Source: Cylindrotheca closterium (taxonomy: Eukaryota > Bacillariophyta > Bacillariophyceae > Bacillariales > Bacillariaceae). Taken from it: DNA of 64,000 nt. The notes under the pieces were generated by a model. The model ran no database searches. It saw nothing but the letters and a program-made list of their open reading frames with translations, and had not been told where the DNA came from. Made by a program: the position numbers and the translations under genes. The DNA lies in the NCBI GenBank assembly GCA_933822405.4, contig CAKOGP040000224.1, positions 569,416 to 633,415 on the forward strand. The letters are read 5' to 3'. Positions 55,439-64,000 of this stretch are shown here, one piece after another. Each line of letters starts with the position of its first letter. Positions within the stretch are counted from its first letter, which is position 1.

Positions 55439-57616
55439 ATGGACGAAGGAGTCTCTTCCTTGAATCGCCCTGCTCCTATTTCTTCTGTTGCTCGCTCTAA
55501 TAGTGCTGATAGCGTTGATGAGGATGGAAAAGTAAAACGACGTTTCACTCGCACAGCTCAACGGGGAGAAGTGAACCGAGTGTTGGAACGGATGAACAGC
55601 CAATCCGCGATACTGAGTGGCACCGCTTCGAACTTTAAGACATCAAATGCTCAGTCAAGACGATCGAATCGTCTCAGTTTGACAGATCATGGAGACTTCA
55701 ACCAAAGTTCAAGACTACTCAGCCAGTCGGCTCATGTTGGAAATAGTCGTGCCAGAAAGCCATTGTTGGAGCGATTGGATAGCGAACCTAGCGTGGCTTC
55801 GGGGGGATCGTTTGGGGAAGACAGCGAAGGTGCTGAAAAAGAAGACGAGGAAGAGAAACCAGAGAAACCAGCTTCCTTCAGACCAAGACCGAATCTCAGA
55901 TCTACAAATGCAGCCAATAGGGTCTTGGGTCGAATGGAAAGCAAACGAACATTGACGGATTTGATTGAAGACACCCAGACTAGAAGTCGGCCCATGAGGA
56001 CCAGCTCGGGTATGTCTGCTTCTTCCTCAAGTAAGACGGAGGAACCAATGAAAAGCCGCCCCAGCCGCCCCATGAGGTCCCGTTCAATTGAAGAAATAGA
56101 TGAGCAAATTTTCAAGCTCGAGCAAAAGCAAGAAAAGGGTACTTCTGATCATAAAGAAGGAGCCACAAAGGATGCTGCCCGCAGAGTACTTGGGCGTATG
56201 GAAAGTAAGCGAACATTGACTGACTTGATATCGGAAACCAATGCCCGTTCTGGTCCCAGCAATAGCCGACCGACTCGAACACGCCCTACTTTGGCAGATC
56301 TGGGCATTCCAGAACGGAGTCGGCCTTCTCGGACTCGATCCGACACCAACGGCACTCCGGACATTCCATCACGTCGGCGACCTACTCGGGCTAGTTCCAC
56401 CACGGACACGCCAGAAGCATCGCCAAATGCTCGTCGTCCTGCATCTTCTCGTCGCGCCAGTATGGAGCCCGTGATGAGTCCCTATAAAGAACAAGCCGAG
56501 CAAGAAGCCTATGAATTGGAAAGGGATGCCGAACGTAAGCGGTTGGAGGCAATGGAATTGCTGAGGCAAGCTGAGGAAGCCGAAGAGGAAGCCCATCGCA
56601 AAATGGCCGAAGTAGCGGCTGCTGCGGAATCTGAATCGGTGTCAGAACCGACACTGGATCCAGTAGTACCGACACCCAAAATGACTGTGTTGGAAAAGCC
56701 GGCGTTTCTTTCGCGATCTTCTGAGGTTAGTGCTATTACAGTGGAAGACGAGGGAGAAGTGGATGGGAGCGACAGCAGTGGCGACGATGACGATGATGCT
56801 GAAAGTAGTGTCAGCAGTGAGGATGGAAGTTCCAACGATGACGACGATGGTTCCACGGCAGCTTCCGAGGCGCACTCCGACTCCTCCTCCGATGTCTATT
56901 TAGATGAAACAGAGAGGTCCGAAGAGGTTGTTCTGATGCCGGCGGAAGATGCAGAAAAGACAAAACTAGTGTCCAAAACGCAACGTTTGCGACAGTTGGA
57001 GAATTCGGACCAGCACGATGGACACAGGGGGTTGGCTGAAGAAGGCGATCACTCAGGGGACGAAGAAGAGATCCAACGCCGGGCCGACGAGCGACGACGA
57101 TTGAGAGAATCTGGGCATTTGGATATAATGTCGCCAGCCCGAGTGAAAGGTCTGAACATCCATTCGGGATATGTAGGGTTGGGCAGTAACTCATCTGCAT
57201 TGGGATCTGGAAAGGTCTCCGAAGACGAAGCCTCTAACGACGCTTCGAATGGAGATGACTCCATCCGTCGAAGAGCCAGGGATCGAAGGATTCGGGAACT
57301 GGAAGAAAAGGCCACCACGTCGTTGTCGTCCTTTGGCTCGGAAGTGTTGGGAGCGGATTCTGGAGATGAGAGCGGTAGCCAATTCGATGCCGACAAAGCT
57401 CGACGTAAAGCAGAACGATTGGAACGGCGCTCGAAGCGAATCACTATTGGTGTGGAACAACCACCGATCCAAAGTCCTGAAGAGAAGTCACAGCGGAAGG
57501 CACAACGTGAAAAAGAAATTGAAAAAAGGAAAGCGGAATTAGAGGCTCGACGTGCAGAAGCGCAAAAAAGAAAGGAAGAGCGCCGCAGACTTTTGGGCGT
57601 TCGCGATGTACAGTGA
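55439..57616 (+). CDS. Charged coiled-coil protein with repeated RVLGRMESKRTLTDLI motif
   Basis: A single-exon frame of about 725 residues from the ATG at 55439; an in-frame ATG at 55328 would add 37 residues with no clear signal. The N-terminal 320 residues carry a repeated block: VNRVLERMNS once, then ANRVLGRMESKRTLTDLI and ARRVLGRMESKRTLTDLI followed by acidic and T/N-A/Q-R-S residues. These look like short linear binding motifs set in Arg/Ser/Pro-rich disorder (SRPSR, RRPTR). The middle has a strong Glu/Ala coiled coil (about 360-405) and a Ser/Asp-rich stretch, and the C-terminus a Lys/Arg/Glu coiled coil. No catalytic domain. A scaffold or cytoskeletal role is possible but unproven. Confidence 0.68.
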   Translation: MDEGVSSLNRPAPISSVARSNSADSVDEDGKVKRRFTRTAQRGEVNRVLERMNSQSAILSGTASNFKTSNAQSRRSNRLSLTDHGDFNQSSRLLSQSAHVGNSRARKPLLERLDSEPSVASGGSFGEDSEGAEKEDEEEKPEKPASFRPRPNLRSTNAANRVLGRMESKRTLTDLIEDTQTRSRPMRTSSGMSASSSSKTEEPMKSRPSRPMRSRSIEEIDEQIFKLEQKQEKGTSDHKEGATKDAARRVLGRMESKRTLTDLISETNARSGPSNSRPTRTRPTLADLGIPERSRPSRTRSDTNGTPDIPSRRRPTRASSTTDTPEASPNARRPASSRRASMEPVMSPYKEQAEQEAYELERDAERKRLEAMELLRQAEEAEEEAHRKMAEVAAAAESESVSEPTLDPVVPTPKMTVLEKPAFLSRSSEVSAITVEDEGEVDGSDSSGDDDDDAESSVSSEDGSSNDDDDGSTAASEAHSDSSSDVYLDETERSEEVVLMPAEDAEKTKLVSKTQRLRQLENSDQHDGHRGLAEEGDHSGDEEEIQRRADERRRLRESGHLDIMSPARVKGLNIHSGYVGLGSNSSALGSGKVSEDEASNDASNGDDSIRRRARDRRIRELEEKATTSLSSFGSEVLGADSGDESGSQFDADKARRKAERLERRSKRITIGVEQPPIQSPEEKSQRKAQREKEIEKRKAELEARRAEAQKRKEERRRLLGVRDVQ

Positions 57617-58099
57617 ACTATGATTTGCTATGGTATTTGGCTTGAGTGGTTAGCGAGATACCGGGGGTGCAGCACATAGTGGACATTATACAGTACATAT
57701 CGTCGTCGTCATCCATCCGACTTCGCTCTGATGTTACTATAACAAATAACCTATGAACAATCAATTGACTACTAGCGAACACACCCTGGTAAGAAAGAAC
57801 ACACCCTTGTAAGAAAGCCCCATCTGCTACTATTGTAATAGCAAAAATTTCTTGCGCCCAGCAATTTGTTCTCTGTATTATCACTTACTGTATGATTTCC
57901 TGCAAGAGTGAGTATGGTCCAAACAAATACTCGAACTGTAGCTACACAAAAGGGGGAGAAGAATCTGTGCTCTCGCCTGAACATCAAAAGGGGGAACTGT
58001 AGTATGCAGGCTTCCGCGCGATCCACGTGAAGCACAAGTTTGAAAAAACGGCCGATTCTTATTTGCTTACTCGAAAACGCTTGTTTTCTTACTTCATCG

Positions 58100-58137
<38 letters not shown>

Positions 58138-58212
58138 GCCTTGGCGTTGCTTCTGTCTGTTTGTATTCCGATTGTGACATTCCAAACGCTGCCATCAGTA
58201 AAATAAAGTACA
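57617..58212. other. Intergenic region with an ATC microsatellite
   Basis: 596 bp upstream of LRAT/NC-like gene 1. It contains twelve ATC units at 58101-58136 and a short repeat of ACACCCTxGTAAGAAAG near 57780-57815. No gene seen. Confidence 0.5.
58101..58136. repeat. (ATC)12 microsatellite in the leader of LRAT/NC-like gene 1
   Basis: Twelve perfect trinucleotide units about 75 bp upstream of the start codon at 58213. Confidence 0.9.
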
Positions 58213-60371
58213 ATGGCGACGGCAGCTACGTTGAAGCCTTTGAACAACTCAGATATGATTAGTGAAGCGAACACTGTGCATGCCGTGAATGACGGTTCAC
58301 CTGAAGAATCCAACCTAAAGTCTCATCAGAATGCCGAGATTGCTTCAGATTCTCAGCCTAATGAAAAATCAGCAAATATAGGATTATCATCAGCATCATC
58401 TCCTTCCGCAGCAGTGTCTCCTATTGATTCAGATGCTTCTAGTCCTTCTAGTCCTTCTAATAGTAGTGCGAGGCCATCGCATACTGCTAATGAAACTGAT
58501 GATGCGGGAGGAGACGAGGAAGAGCTAGAGGGTCTCAAAGTCCCATTCGCTCCTGGTGATCATATCACTAGATGGGAAATGTTGCCAATTGCCTGGCCCA
58601 TTCAAGTGCATGGTATTGTGCTGGAAGTCCATGATGACGCGGTAGTTTTGGTGGATTTTGGTTTAGCAGCAGTGCCAAAGGGGAAGAATAGCAAGAAGAA
58701 CAAGAAAAAGGCTGCGGCCGAAGAGGATACCGAATCAAATGTTGAAGAGAGTGAGAACTGTGAAGAAAGTGAAGCTAAGAATGACAGCGGTCCCGAACCC
58801 AAGGCTGAGAAGAAGCAACAACATCAACATGTTAAGAACGCAATCGAGAACTTTCACAAGGGCTTCAAGAAGGAACGCAACCGATTAAATGTTCAGACAT
58901 TGACAACTCAAAAAGAAATATCCAAGTGGTCCAAGGTCAATTACGATGGAGGCCTGTTTGGATTTGGAACCAAGGAAAATGGTGAAGAGGGCAAGGGAGA
59001 TACGAACGACGAGGAAGCCGAGGAAGGAAAGTTGTCGACTGACAACGAATCTCCTCGAAAAGAAAGTAGGGACGGTTGGTGGCGAAATTGGAAGAAAGCG
59101 CAGGAAAAGAAGAAAGCTGAAAGAGAAGAACTCAGGAAGCAAAAGACTGCGGATGATGCTGCCAAGTCGGCGAGTTCCAGCAACGATACCATTGCCTCGA
59201 GTACATCAAGGAGTAACAGCATAGTTGAAATCGAGTCTGCAGATTCTTCGAGTACACCAACAAATGTATCTGGTTGCGGGGGTATGGATGCAACACCATG
59301 GTGGTGTCGCGTTTCTATGCAACGGGGAAAACGACGACAGTCTACTGATGGAAAAGTCACTAACGCTATGATGGAAGCTTCTAAGAATGGCAACTTGGTA
59401 CAAGCGTATAAGAATACGAATGAAGACGATGGCGATTTTCTGCTGGAACTTGAGAAACGGCAAATGCGAAGGAGTCTTCAAAAGGAGCACGACGACTACA
59501 TGGCGAAAGGTTTTGGTGCGGGTCCAGCTACTGAAAGCGGTTCGCCAGCAACAACAACCAAAGAAAACGTCACAGATGCTGACAATGCCAAAGGCGACAC
59601 TTTTGAGGAAGAAAAGAAAGATGACCATGAATTTGTGCATGAATCATCATCTGCCCCAAAAGGCAAGGAATCTCATCTTTCCGTCATTACTGATGAAGCT
59701 GAAGTCTCGCAAACAGAGGCCCCAAGCCCGAAGAGTTCCGAAGGTAGTCCAACATCTGGGAGTCCTCAACTTAGTCCTTCTACCAACGCCGAATCGGAAT
59801 TGGAATCCAATCCGGATTTCGAATTGTCGACGAAGTCCGAGTCCTGCACCTCTCCCAAGAAGGCCAAACATGAATCGAAAGCCGATCCTCCAGTTGTGGT
59901 CTTGGCACGCACGCGATGGCTACTCAAGCATGGCGAAGGTATCCTTCCTCCGTATCATGCATTTTCTAGCAACTCGGAATGCATGGCTGGTAAGTCTTGT
60001 ACGCCTGGGTTTACTTGCTTTTAAAATCTGTTATCTGACATGCCCCTTCTACCTTTTCTACAGTATTCTGCAAAACTGGATACTGGAGTACATTGCAAGC
60101 GGATATCTTTTTGCATTCGACTGCTATTGGAAACGCCAAGTCTACCGTCGTGATGACTTTGGGAATGGCTGCTTCAGTTCCCATGTTGGCCCCAGTTGTC
60201 GGAGCAGTAGGATTGGGTGCAGTTGTGGCGCCATGGTTCTATTTGGACAAGCATAAGAAGGCCTCAAAAGAAATTGGACAAAGATTGGGGGATCAGTTTT
60301 GGGCCCAAGCGGAACCCGAAGTAATTGTGGCCTGCGTTCAAGAATGGTCCAATCTGGAATCATCCGCATGA
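58213..60371 (+). CDS. LRAT/NC-domain-like protein 1 with split catalytic halves (two exons)
   Basis: Exon 1 is 58213-59989 and exon 2 is 60064-60371; the 74-bp GTAAGT...ACAG intron in phase 1 joins SECMA to VFCKTGYW. The product is about 694 residues. The first half of the LRAT/NlpC-P60-like fold is at about 112-155: PGDHITRWEML, IQVHGIVLEV (candidate catalytic His) and VVLVDFGL. The second half comes about 430 residues later: ARTRWLLKHGEG, YHAFSSNSECMAVFCKTG, matching the plant NC-domain pattern NCEDFA-x-YCKTG (catalytic Cys in NSEC), then STLQADIF. Between them are Lys/Glu-rich disordered stretches and a KKERNRLNVQTLT block shared with copy 2. A hydrophobic segment (LGMAASVPMLAPVVGAVGLG) near the C-terminus may anchor it in a membrane. 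Family members are thiol acyltransferases or hydrolases; the substrate is unknown. Confidence 0.78.
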
Positions 60372-60834
60372 ACAGAGATGCCAGCCGCAAAAGTAAGAGC
60401 TCAAACATTGCAAGAAATTGAGGAATGCGAAGCTGCCTCAGGTGACGTGAGGGCGGGGGGGGGATGTTCGGATTAGATTCATTAGTTTTATTTTCCTGTA
60501 CTTTAGTAGAAGCTATCAATGGAAATAAATTGAAAATGACGAATGGAATTGTGAATGCGAAGAAGAAGAATCAATCAACAGAAAATCAAGATCGTCTGGA
60601 CGTTATCCGCAAGTCATAGCAATGTGGCTGGCCCTGCGCACGCATGACAGTTGGCATTTTTCGTTGTCGTTCGTACTGTTGCACACAGAAATTTGCATTC
60701 TCGTTCGCCCGCCCGCTTCGCTTCACAAAGTCGAACCGCTCGAGCGAAACGTCAGGTGTCGAAACTTTTATGCGACCTCAAATCTCCATCTTCCATCGCT
60801 TATTCAAGACCGCAGCAACAAGGCAAAAGTAAAG
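60372..60834. other. Short spacer between the tandem LRAT/NC-like genes
   Basis: 463 bp holding the 3-prime end of copy 1 and promoter of copy 2. An ATG at 60622 is in frame with copy 2 and would add 71 residues. An 8-G run lies near 60456-60463. Confidence 0.5.
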
Positions 60835-62635
60835 ATGGAATCCAATGATTCTGCTGCCAACGACAAGGCAGATAGCACTCCTACTGAAGCTAGTGCAGAG
60901 ACAGAAGTGACAGAAACGGCAATTGGAGAAGCTTCTGAAGTAGACGGCGCCATAGACAAAACATCAGAAAATGCCGAGAATGCTGGTAATACGGAAGCGG
61001 GTGAAGTCAACGAAGTGACGGATTGCTGGGACGCCGCGATTCCTTCTTCAAAATCGACAGAAAGCGCCGCGACGCAAGATGAAGGAATAGAGAAACTCCA
61101 ACCTGGGGATCACGTTACACGATGGGAAATGCTTCCAATTGCCTGGCCCATTCAGGTTCACGGAATTGTTCTAAATGTCCATGAAGACACTGTCGTATTG
61201 GTGGATTTTGGGCTTTCAGCAGCTCACACGGACAAGAAGAAGCCCCCTTTTGTTGCAGCTTCAGCATCCAATGAATCCAATGGGGAAGAAGGCGAAACGG
61301 AGACACCTGAACCTCCTGCTCCCAAAAAGAAGCAGTTGGAACAAGCCATCAGAAACTTTAAGATCGGAGGCCAGAAACGAGAAAAGAACAGACTGAACAT
61401 AAATGTGCTTACGAATCCCAAAGATATTTCCAAATGGAAGAAAGTCAATTACGAAAAGAGTTGGTTTGGTGGATCCAACAAAAAAGACCAGGGCAACGAG
61501 AAATCTTCATCACCCACCAAGGCTCAACAGACCAAGAACTGGTTCAACCGTATGGCCACATCTGTTAAGGAACGAACTGGACCGGGTATTTCTGGACTCA
61601 GAGAACGAATGAAGAACAACGGGCATGCTGGGCAATCTTCTGCAGAAGAGGCGGAAATCAAAGACGCCAACTCACAGGACAATGATTCGACTGTGGCATC
61701 TATTGCAACGGAGTCCGAAACTATTGGTGCCGAGTCCGCCGGTACGACCCCGGACTTGGAGCCAGCAGCTTCCCAAGAATCCAATTTGTCGGCTGATTTG
61801 AAAGCTAGCAGCTCACTAGTGTCGGAAGGATCCAATAATTCCGACTTCACAAGTCACCAAATGAACCCAAAAATGAAGGAATTGCTACAGAAGAAGCAAG
61901 AAGAGAACCCACCCAAAACAATGAATCCGGCCATGGCCAAAGTGTTGAAAAAGAAGGAGGAAGATTCTGTGTATGAACAGAAAAAGAAGGAATCTCTCGC
62001 CAAACTTCCAAAAGCTGATCCTTCCAAGCTAGTGCTGGCGCGAACCTATTGGTTGTTGGAACATGGGGAAAGCATCTTGCCTCCCTATCATGCCTTCTCT
62101 TCCAATTCGGAATGCCTGGCAGTGTTCTGTAAGACTGGCAAATGGAATACTTTGCAAGCTGATGTCTTTTTGCACTCCACAGCGATTGGAAATGCTAAGA
62201 CCATGGGAGCGACGACTATTGCGGTGGCTGCATCAGCTCCTCTGTTAGGTAAGTGATGGCCTTGGGTGCTGGACTAAGACTGCAACTGGATGGCTTTTCT
62301 TTATTTTATGTGATCCATCGCTGACAGTCCTTCTCTTTGGTCAATATCCTATCTCTTGCGTAGCCCCGGCTGTTGCAGTTGCTGGTATTGGCGCAGTCGC
62401 AGCACCATGGCTCTATCTGAAGAAGCAAAAAAATAGTGCAGGCGACTCACAACAGAGGTTAAACGATTCCTTTTGGGCTCAGGCCGAACCAGAGGTCTTT
62501 GTTGCGTGTATTGAAGCATGGTCGAAGGATTTGTTGGGATTGGAGAATTCATCTACAGAAGAGTCAAAAGTGGAGGGTGTGGAGGAGGAATCTGCCAAAG
62601 CGAAACAAGCAGCTCCAGTAGTACAACAAATCTAA
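60835..62635 (+). CDS. LRAT/NC-domain-like protein 2 with split catalytic halves (two exons)
   Basis: Exon 1 is 60835-62248 and exon 2 is 62364-62635, with a 115-bp GTAAGT...GTAG intron in phase 1, giving about 561 residues. It is a tandem paralogue of the gene at 58213. The first half (PGDHVTRWEMLPIAWPIQ, then VHGIVLNVHEDTVVLVDFG) is at about 88-132 and the second (HAFSSNSECLAVFCKTGKW, then LQADVFLHSTAIGNAK) at about 418-450. The linker is shorter (about 290 residues) but keeps KREKNRLNINVLTNPKDISKW. A hydrophobic Ala/Val-rich segment spans the splice site (ASAPLLG-APAVAVAGIGAVAAPW) and FWAQAEPEVFVACIEAW closes the conserved part. Unlike copy 1, the SECLAVF site has no intron, while copy 1 has none at the LLG site. 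I chose the ATG at 60835 because the 71 residues upstream look unlike coding sequence. Confidence 0.8.
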
Positions 62636-64000
62636 TTTCTAAACCCAACTGAAAGTATGCTATAACCTTACCTTGGTAGACAATTGAGACGTCACAATGG
62701 ACAATGAAAACCGGTCCGTACCAGTATTTGGACGTATGAGAACCTGGTGTAGTCTATGTCAGTTGGTATGGCTCAGTCAAGCAATTCAAAGAAATCAAGA
62801 GCTTTATCTAGTAGAGAATCATCGTTTAAAGCAGTGACACCTGTATTACTCTTAAGGATACTTGCTGGATCAAAAGGTCTCTCTCCTTCTTCAGATCCAT
62901 CATCCCCCACAAATGGAGCCGTTTCCGCTAGATTTCTTGTTGTAGTCACCTGCTGTTGCCTCAAAATTGCATTTGGTAAAGGTTGTGTACTGTTTTTCCA
63001 GCGTTTGGTTGACTGCTGTTCGTTCCATCAGAGTTGTTATGCAGGTAACAATTTTGCGACTCACTGTCATATACACAATAATCTCCGGCCTCTCTATCCA
63101 TCTCCCTTAGCGTCCTCTTTCCTTTGTTTCCCTTTACCCGTTCCAACTTCCTGAAATCATCTGGGCAGTATGTTTGTGCTATGCTCTTACCAATCTTGTA
63201 GTATGTTTCTTTTACAACAAGGGCCTGACATGGTACCACTGGGATCCTCATTGATGTTGTTGCAAATTTATGTTATGTTGCTAGTGCTACAAACCGGCTC
63301 CCAATTGAAATTGCAAAAATAAAGTTCATCCCACATTTTGCCAGCATCTGTGCACCTATCCTCCAAACCAATTGGGAAAATATTCTCTCTATCTTTGTTT
63401 CCTATGGAGACTTTGAAGTAACCCAACCCTAACTGCTCCAGTCCAAGCAATAGAGAAGAAACACTCTCCTCTTGATGACAAGGTGAATGGGACGGGCTTG
63501 TTGGTTTGCTTGCCCAAAAGCATAGTCCCTCTTTGCTTCCCAATTGGACGGCCCCTGTTCCTGTCCATGACCAAGTTGTGTAGCTTCTACTGTCTGCTCC
63601 TCCTCTTCCCGTTAGACTGAAGTCTCTCCCTGCCCTCAAGCATGAGCCAGGTAGATACATGCTGCTACCACAGTTAAATTGTGCCAGATACCATGTCTCA
63701 TACTTGGAATACTGTGACTCTGAGTATGGTTGTTGTGGTAGGCACTTACTCCCATGGCTTTTTGGGCCTCTGATGTACTAGCATGCATATTCTTCTCATT
63801 TCCGCTTGTATGTAGAAGTCGCTACTTGTTGGGATATGACAAAATATGAGTTTTTACATTCCTTGAAAACTATTATATATACCCTATAGAAAAAGAAAAG
63901 GGGAAGGGTTGGCATTTTCCTTTAAGGTTGGCTTTTTCTTTAATCGTTTCTGTTGCTTTTGATGGATGAACAATTTTGGGGCATAGCCCCTTTTTTATTT
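62636..64000. other. Right-hand 1.37 kb with only a doubtful minus-strand coding fragment
   Basis: Beyond LRAT/NC-like gene 2 I see no intact gene. The plus strand is pyrimidine-rich. Minus-strand frames are open at 63777-63268, 63251-62961 and 62964-62773, each in a different frame. The window ends with a small hairpin and T run (63978-63996). Confidence 0.45.
62773..63777 (-). pseudogene. Possible degenerate or poorly spliced Cys-rich coding region
   Basis: Three consecutive minus-strand open stretches in different frames: 63777-63268 (about 170 codons; Cys/Trp-rich, with TTWSWTGTGAVQLGS and CTDAGKMWDELYFCNF), 63251-62961 (about 96 codons, with DYCVYDSESQNCYLHN) and 62964-62773 (about 63 codons, acidic, ending KALDFFELLD). 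The amino-acid mix is protein-like. I could not find GT-AG introns that join them cleanly, and no start codon or domain is recognised; the W-x-W and CL-like spacing is only faintly like a ricin-type lectin fold. It may be a broken gene, a gene with introns I cannot place, or chance. Confidence 0.3.

Noticed and set aside
60622..60834. ATG at 60622 as the start of LRAT/NC-like protein 2
   Set aside because: The added 71 residues are Leu/His/Arg-rich with no similarity to copy 1, whereas the ATG at 60835 begins an acidic Ser/Asn-rich N-terminus like that of copy 1.
1..64000. CRISPR arrays, insertion sequences, retrotransposons or bacterial operons
   Set aside because: No regularly spaced identical repeats with unique spacers, no transposase or reverse-transcriptase motifs, and genes have spliceosomal introns.

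Overview
This window looks like nuclear DNA of a diatom, most likely a pennate one, although I cannot name the species. The main grounds are: an aureochrome-type bZIP-LOV photoreceptor gene; a thylakoid-lumen photosystem II extrinsic protein with a signal peptide followed by a twin-arginine domain; a plastid-type presequence on an S49 peptidase; short GT-AG introns (about 74-223 bp, usually 0-1 per gene); and Ser/Asp-rich low-complexity proteins with PSMAPS-like motifs. I support 23 protein-coding genes (two of them incomplete or disrupted) and one doubtful fragment, about one gene per 2.8 kb. I found no rRNA, tRNA, CRISPR or recognisable transposon.

Layout. 1-9 kb: the end of an unknown gene, an unknown membrane-anchored protein (-), a LITAF-type zinc protein (+), a plastid S49/SohB-like peptidase (-) and a low-complexity type I membrane protein (-). 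9.7-21.8 kb: a plus-strand run with globin-like protein 1, plant-Shaker-like K+ channel 1, an acylphosphatase, K+ channel 2 and a very acidic protein. 22.3-30 kb: a diatom-type unknown (-), a Psb31/PsbQ-like protein with a frameshift (+) and a 1.4-kb-residue Ser/Lys/Arg repeat protein (+). 30-35.6 kb: a four-exon bZIP-LOV-fibrillin-like fusion (-) and globin-like protein 2 (-). 36.8-47.7 kb: two large TRP-like channel paralogues, head to head across a 1.35-kb spacer. 48.4-62.6 kb: a kinesin-light-chain-type TPR protein, a DnaJ/X-domain protein, an aquaporin (-), a coiled-coil repeat protein and two tandem LRAT/NC-domain paralogues. The last 1.4 kb holds only a degenerate open region.

Four families occur as pairs inside 64 kb (K+ channel, TRP-like channel, globin-like, LRAT/NC-like), so local duplication has shaped the region. 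Two K+ channels, two cation-channel-like proteins and an aquaporin make it rich in membrane transport. The photoreceptor, the PSII subunit and the plastid protease are separate plastid or light-related genes; nothing suggests they form an operon-like unit.

The most notable items are the blue-light transcription factor fused to a fibrillin-like domain, the LRAT/NC proteins whose catalytic halves are split by a long insertion and whose introns differ between tandem copies, the disrupted PSII gene, and a strongly over-represented non-coding palindrome, TACCGGTA. Splice sites were read by eye from GT-AG signals and reading-frame continuity; no alignment or database search was run, so family names rest on recognised motifs.
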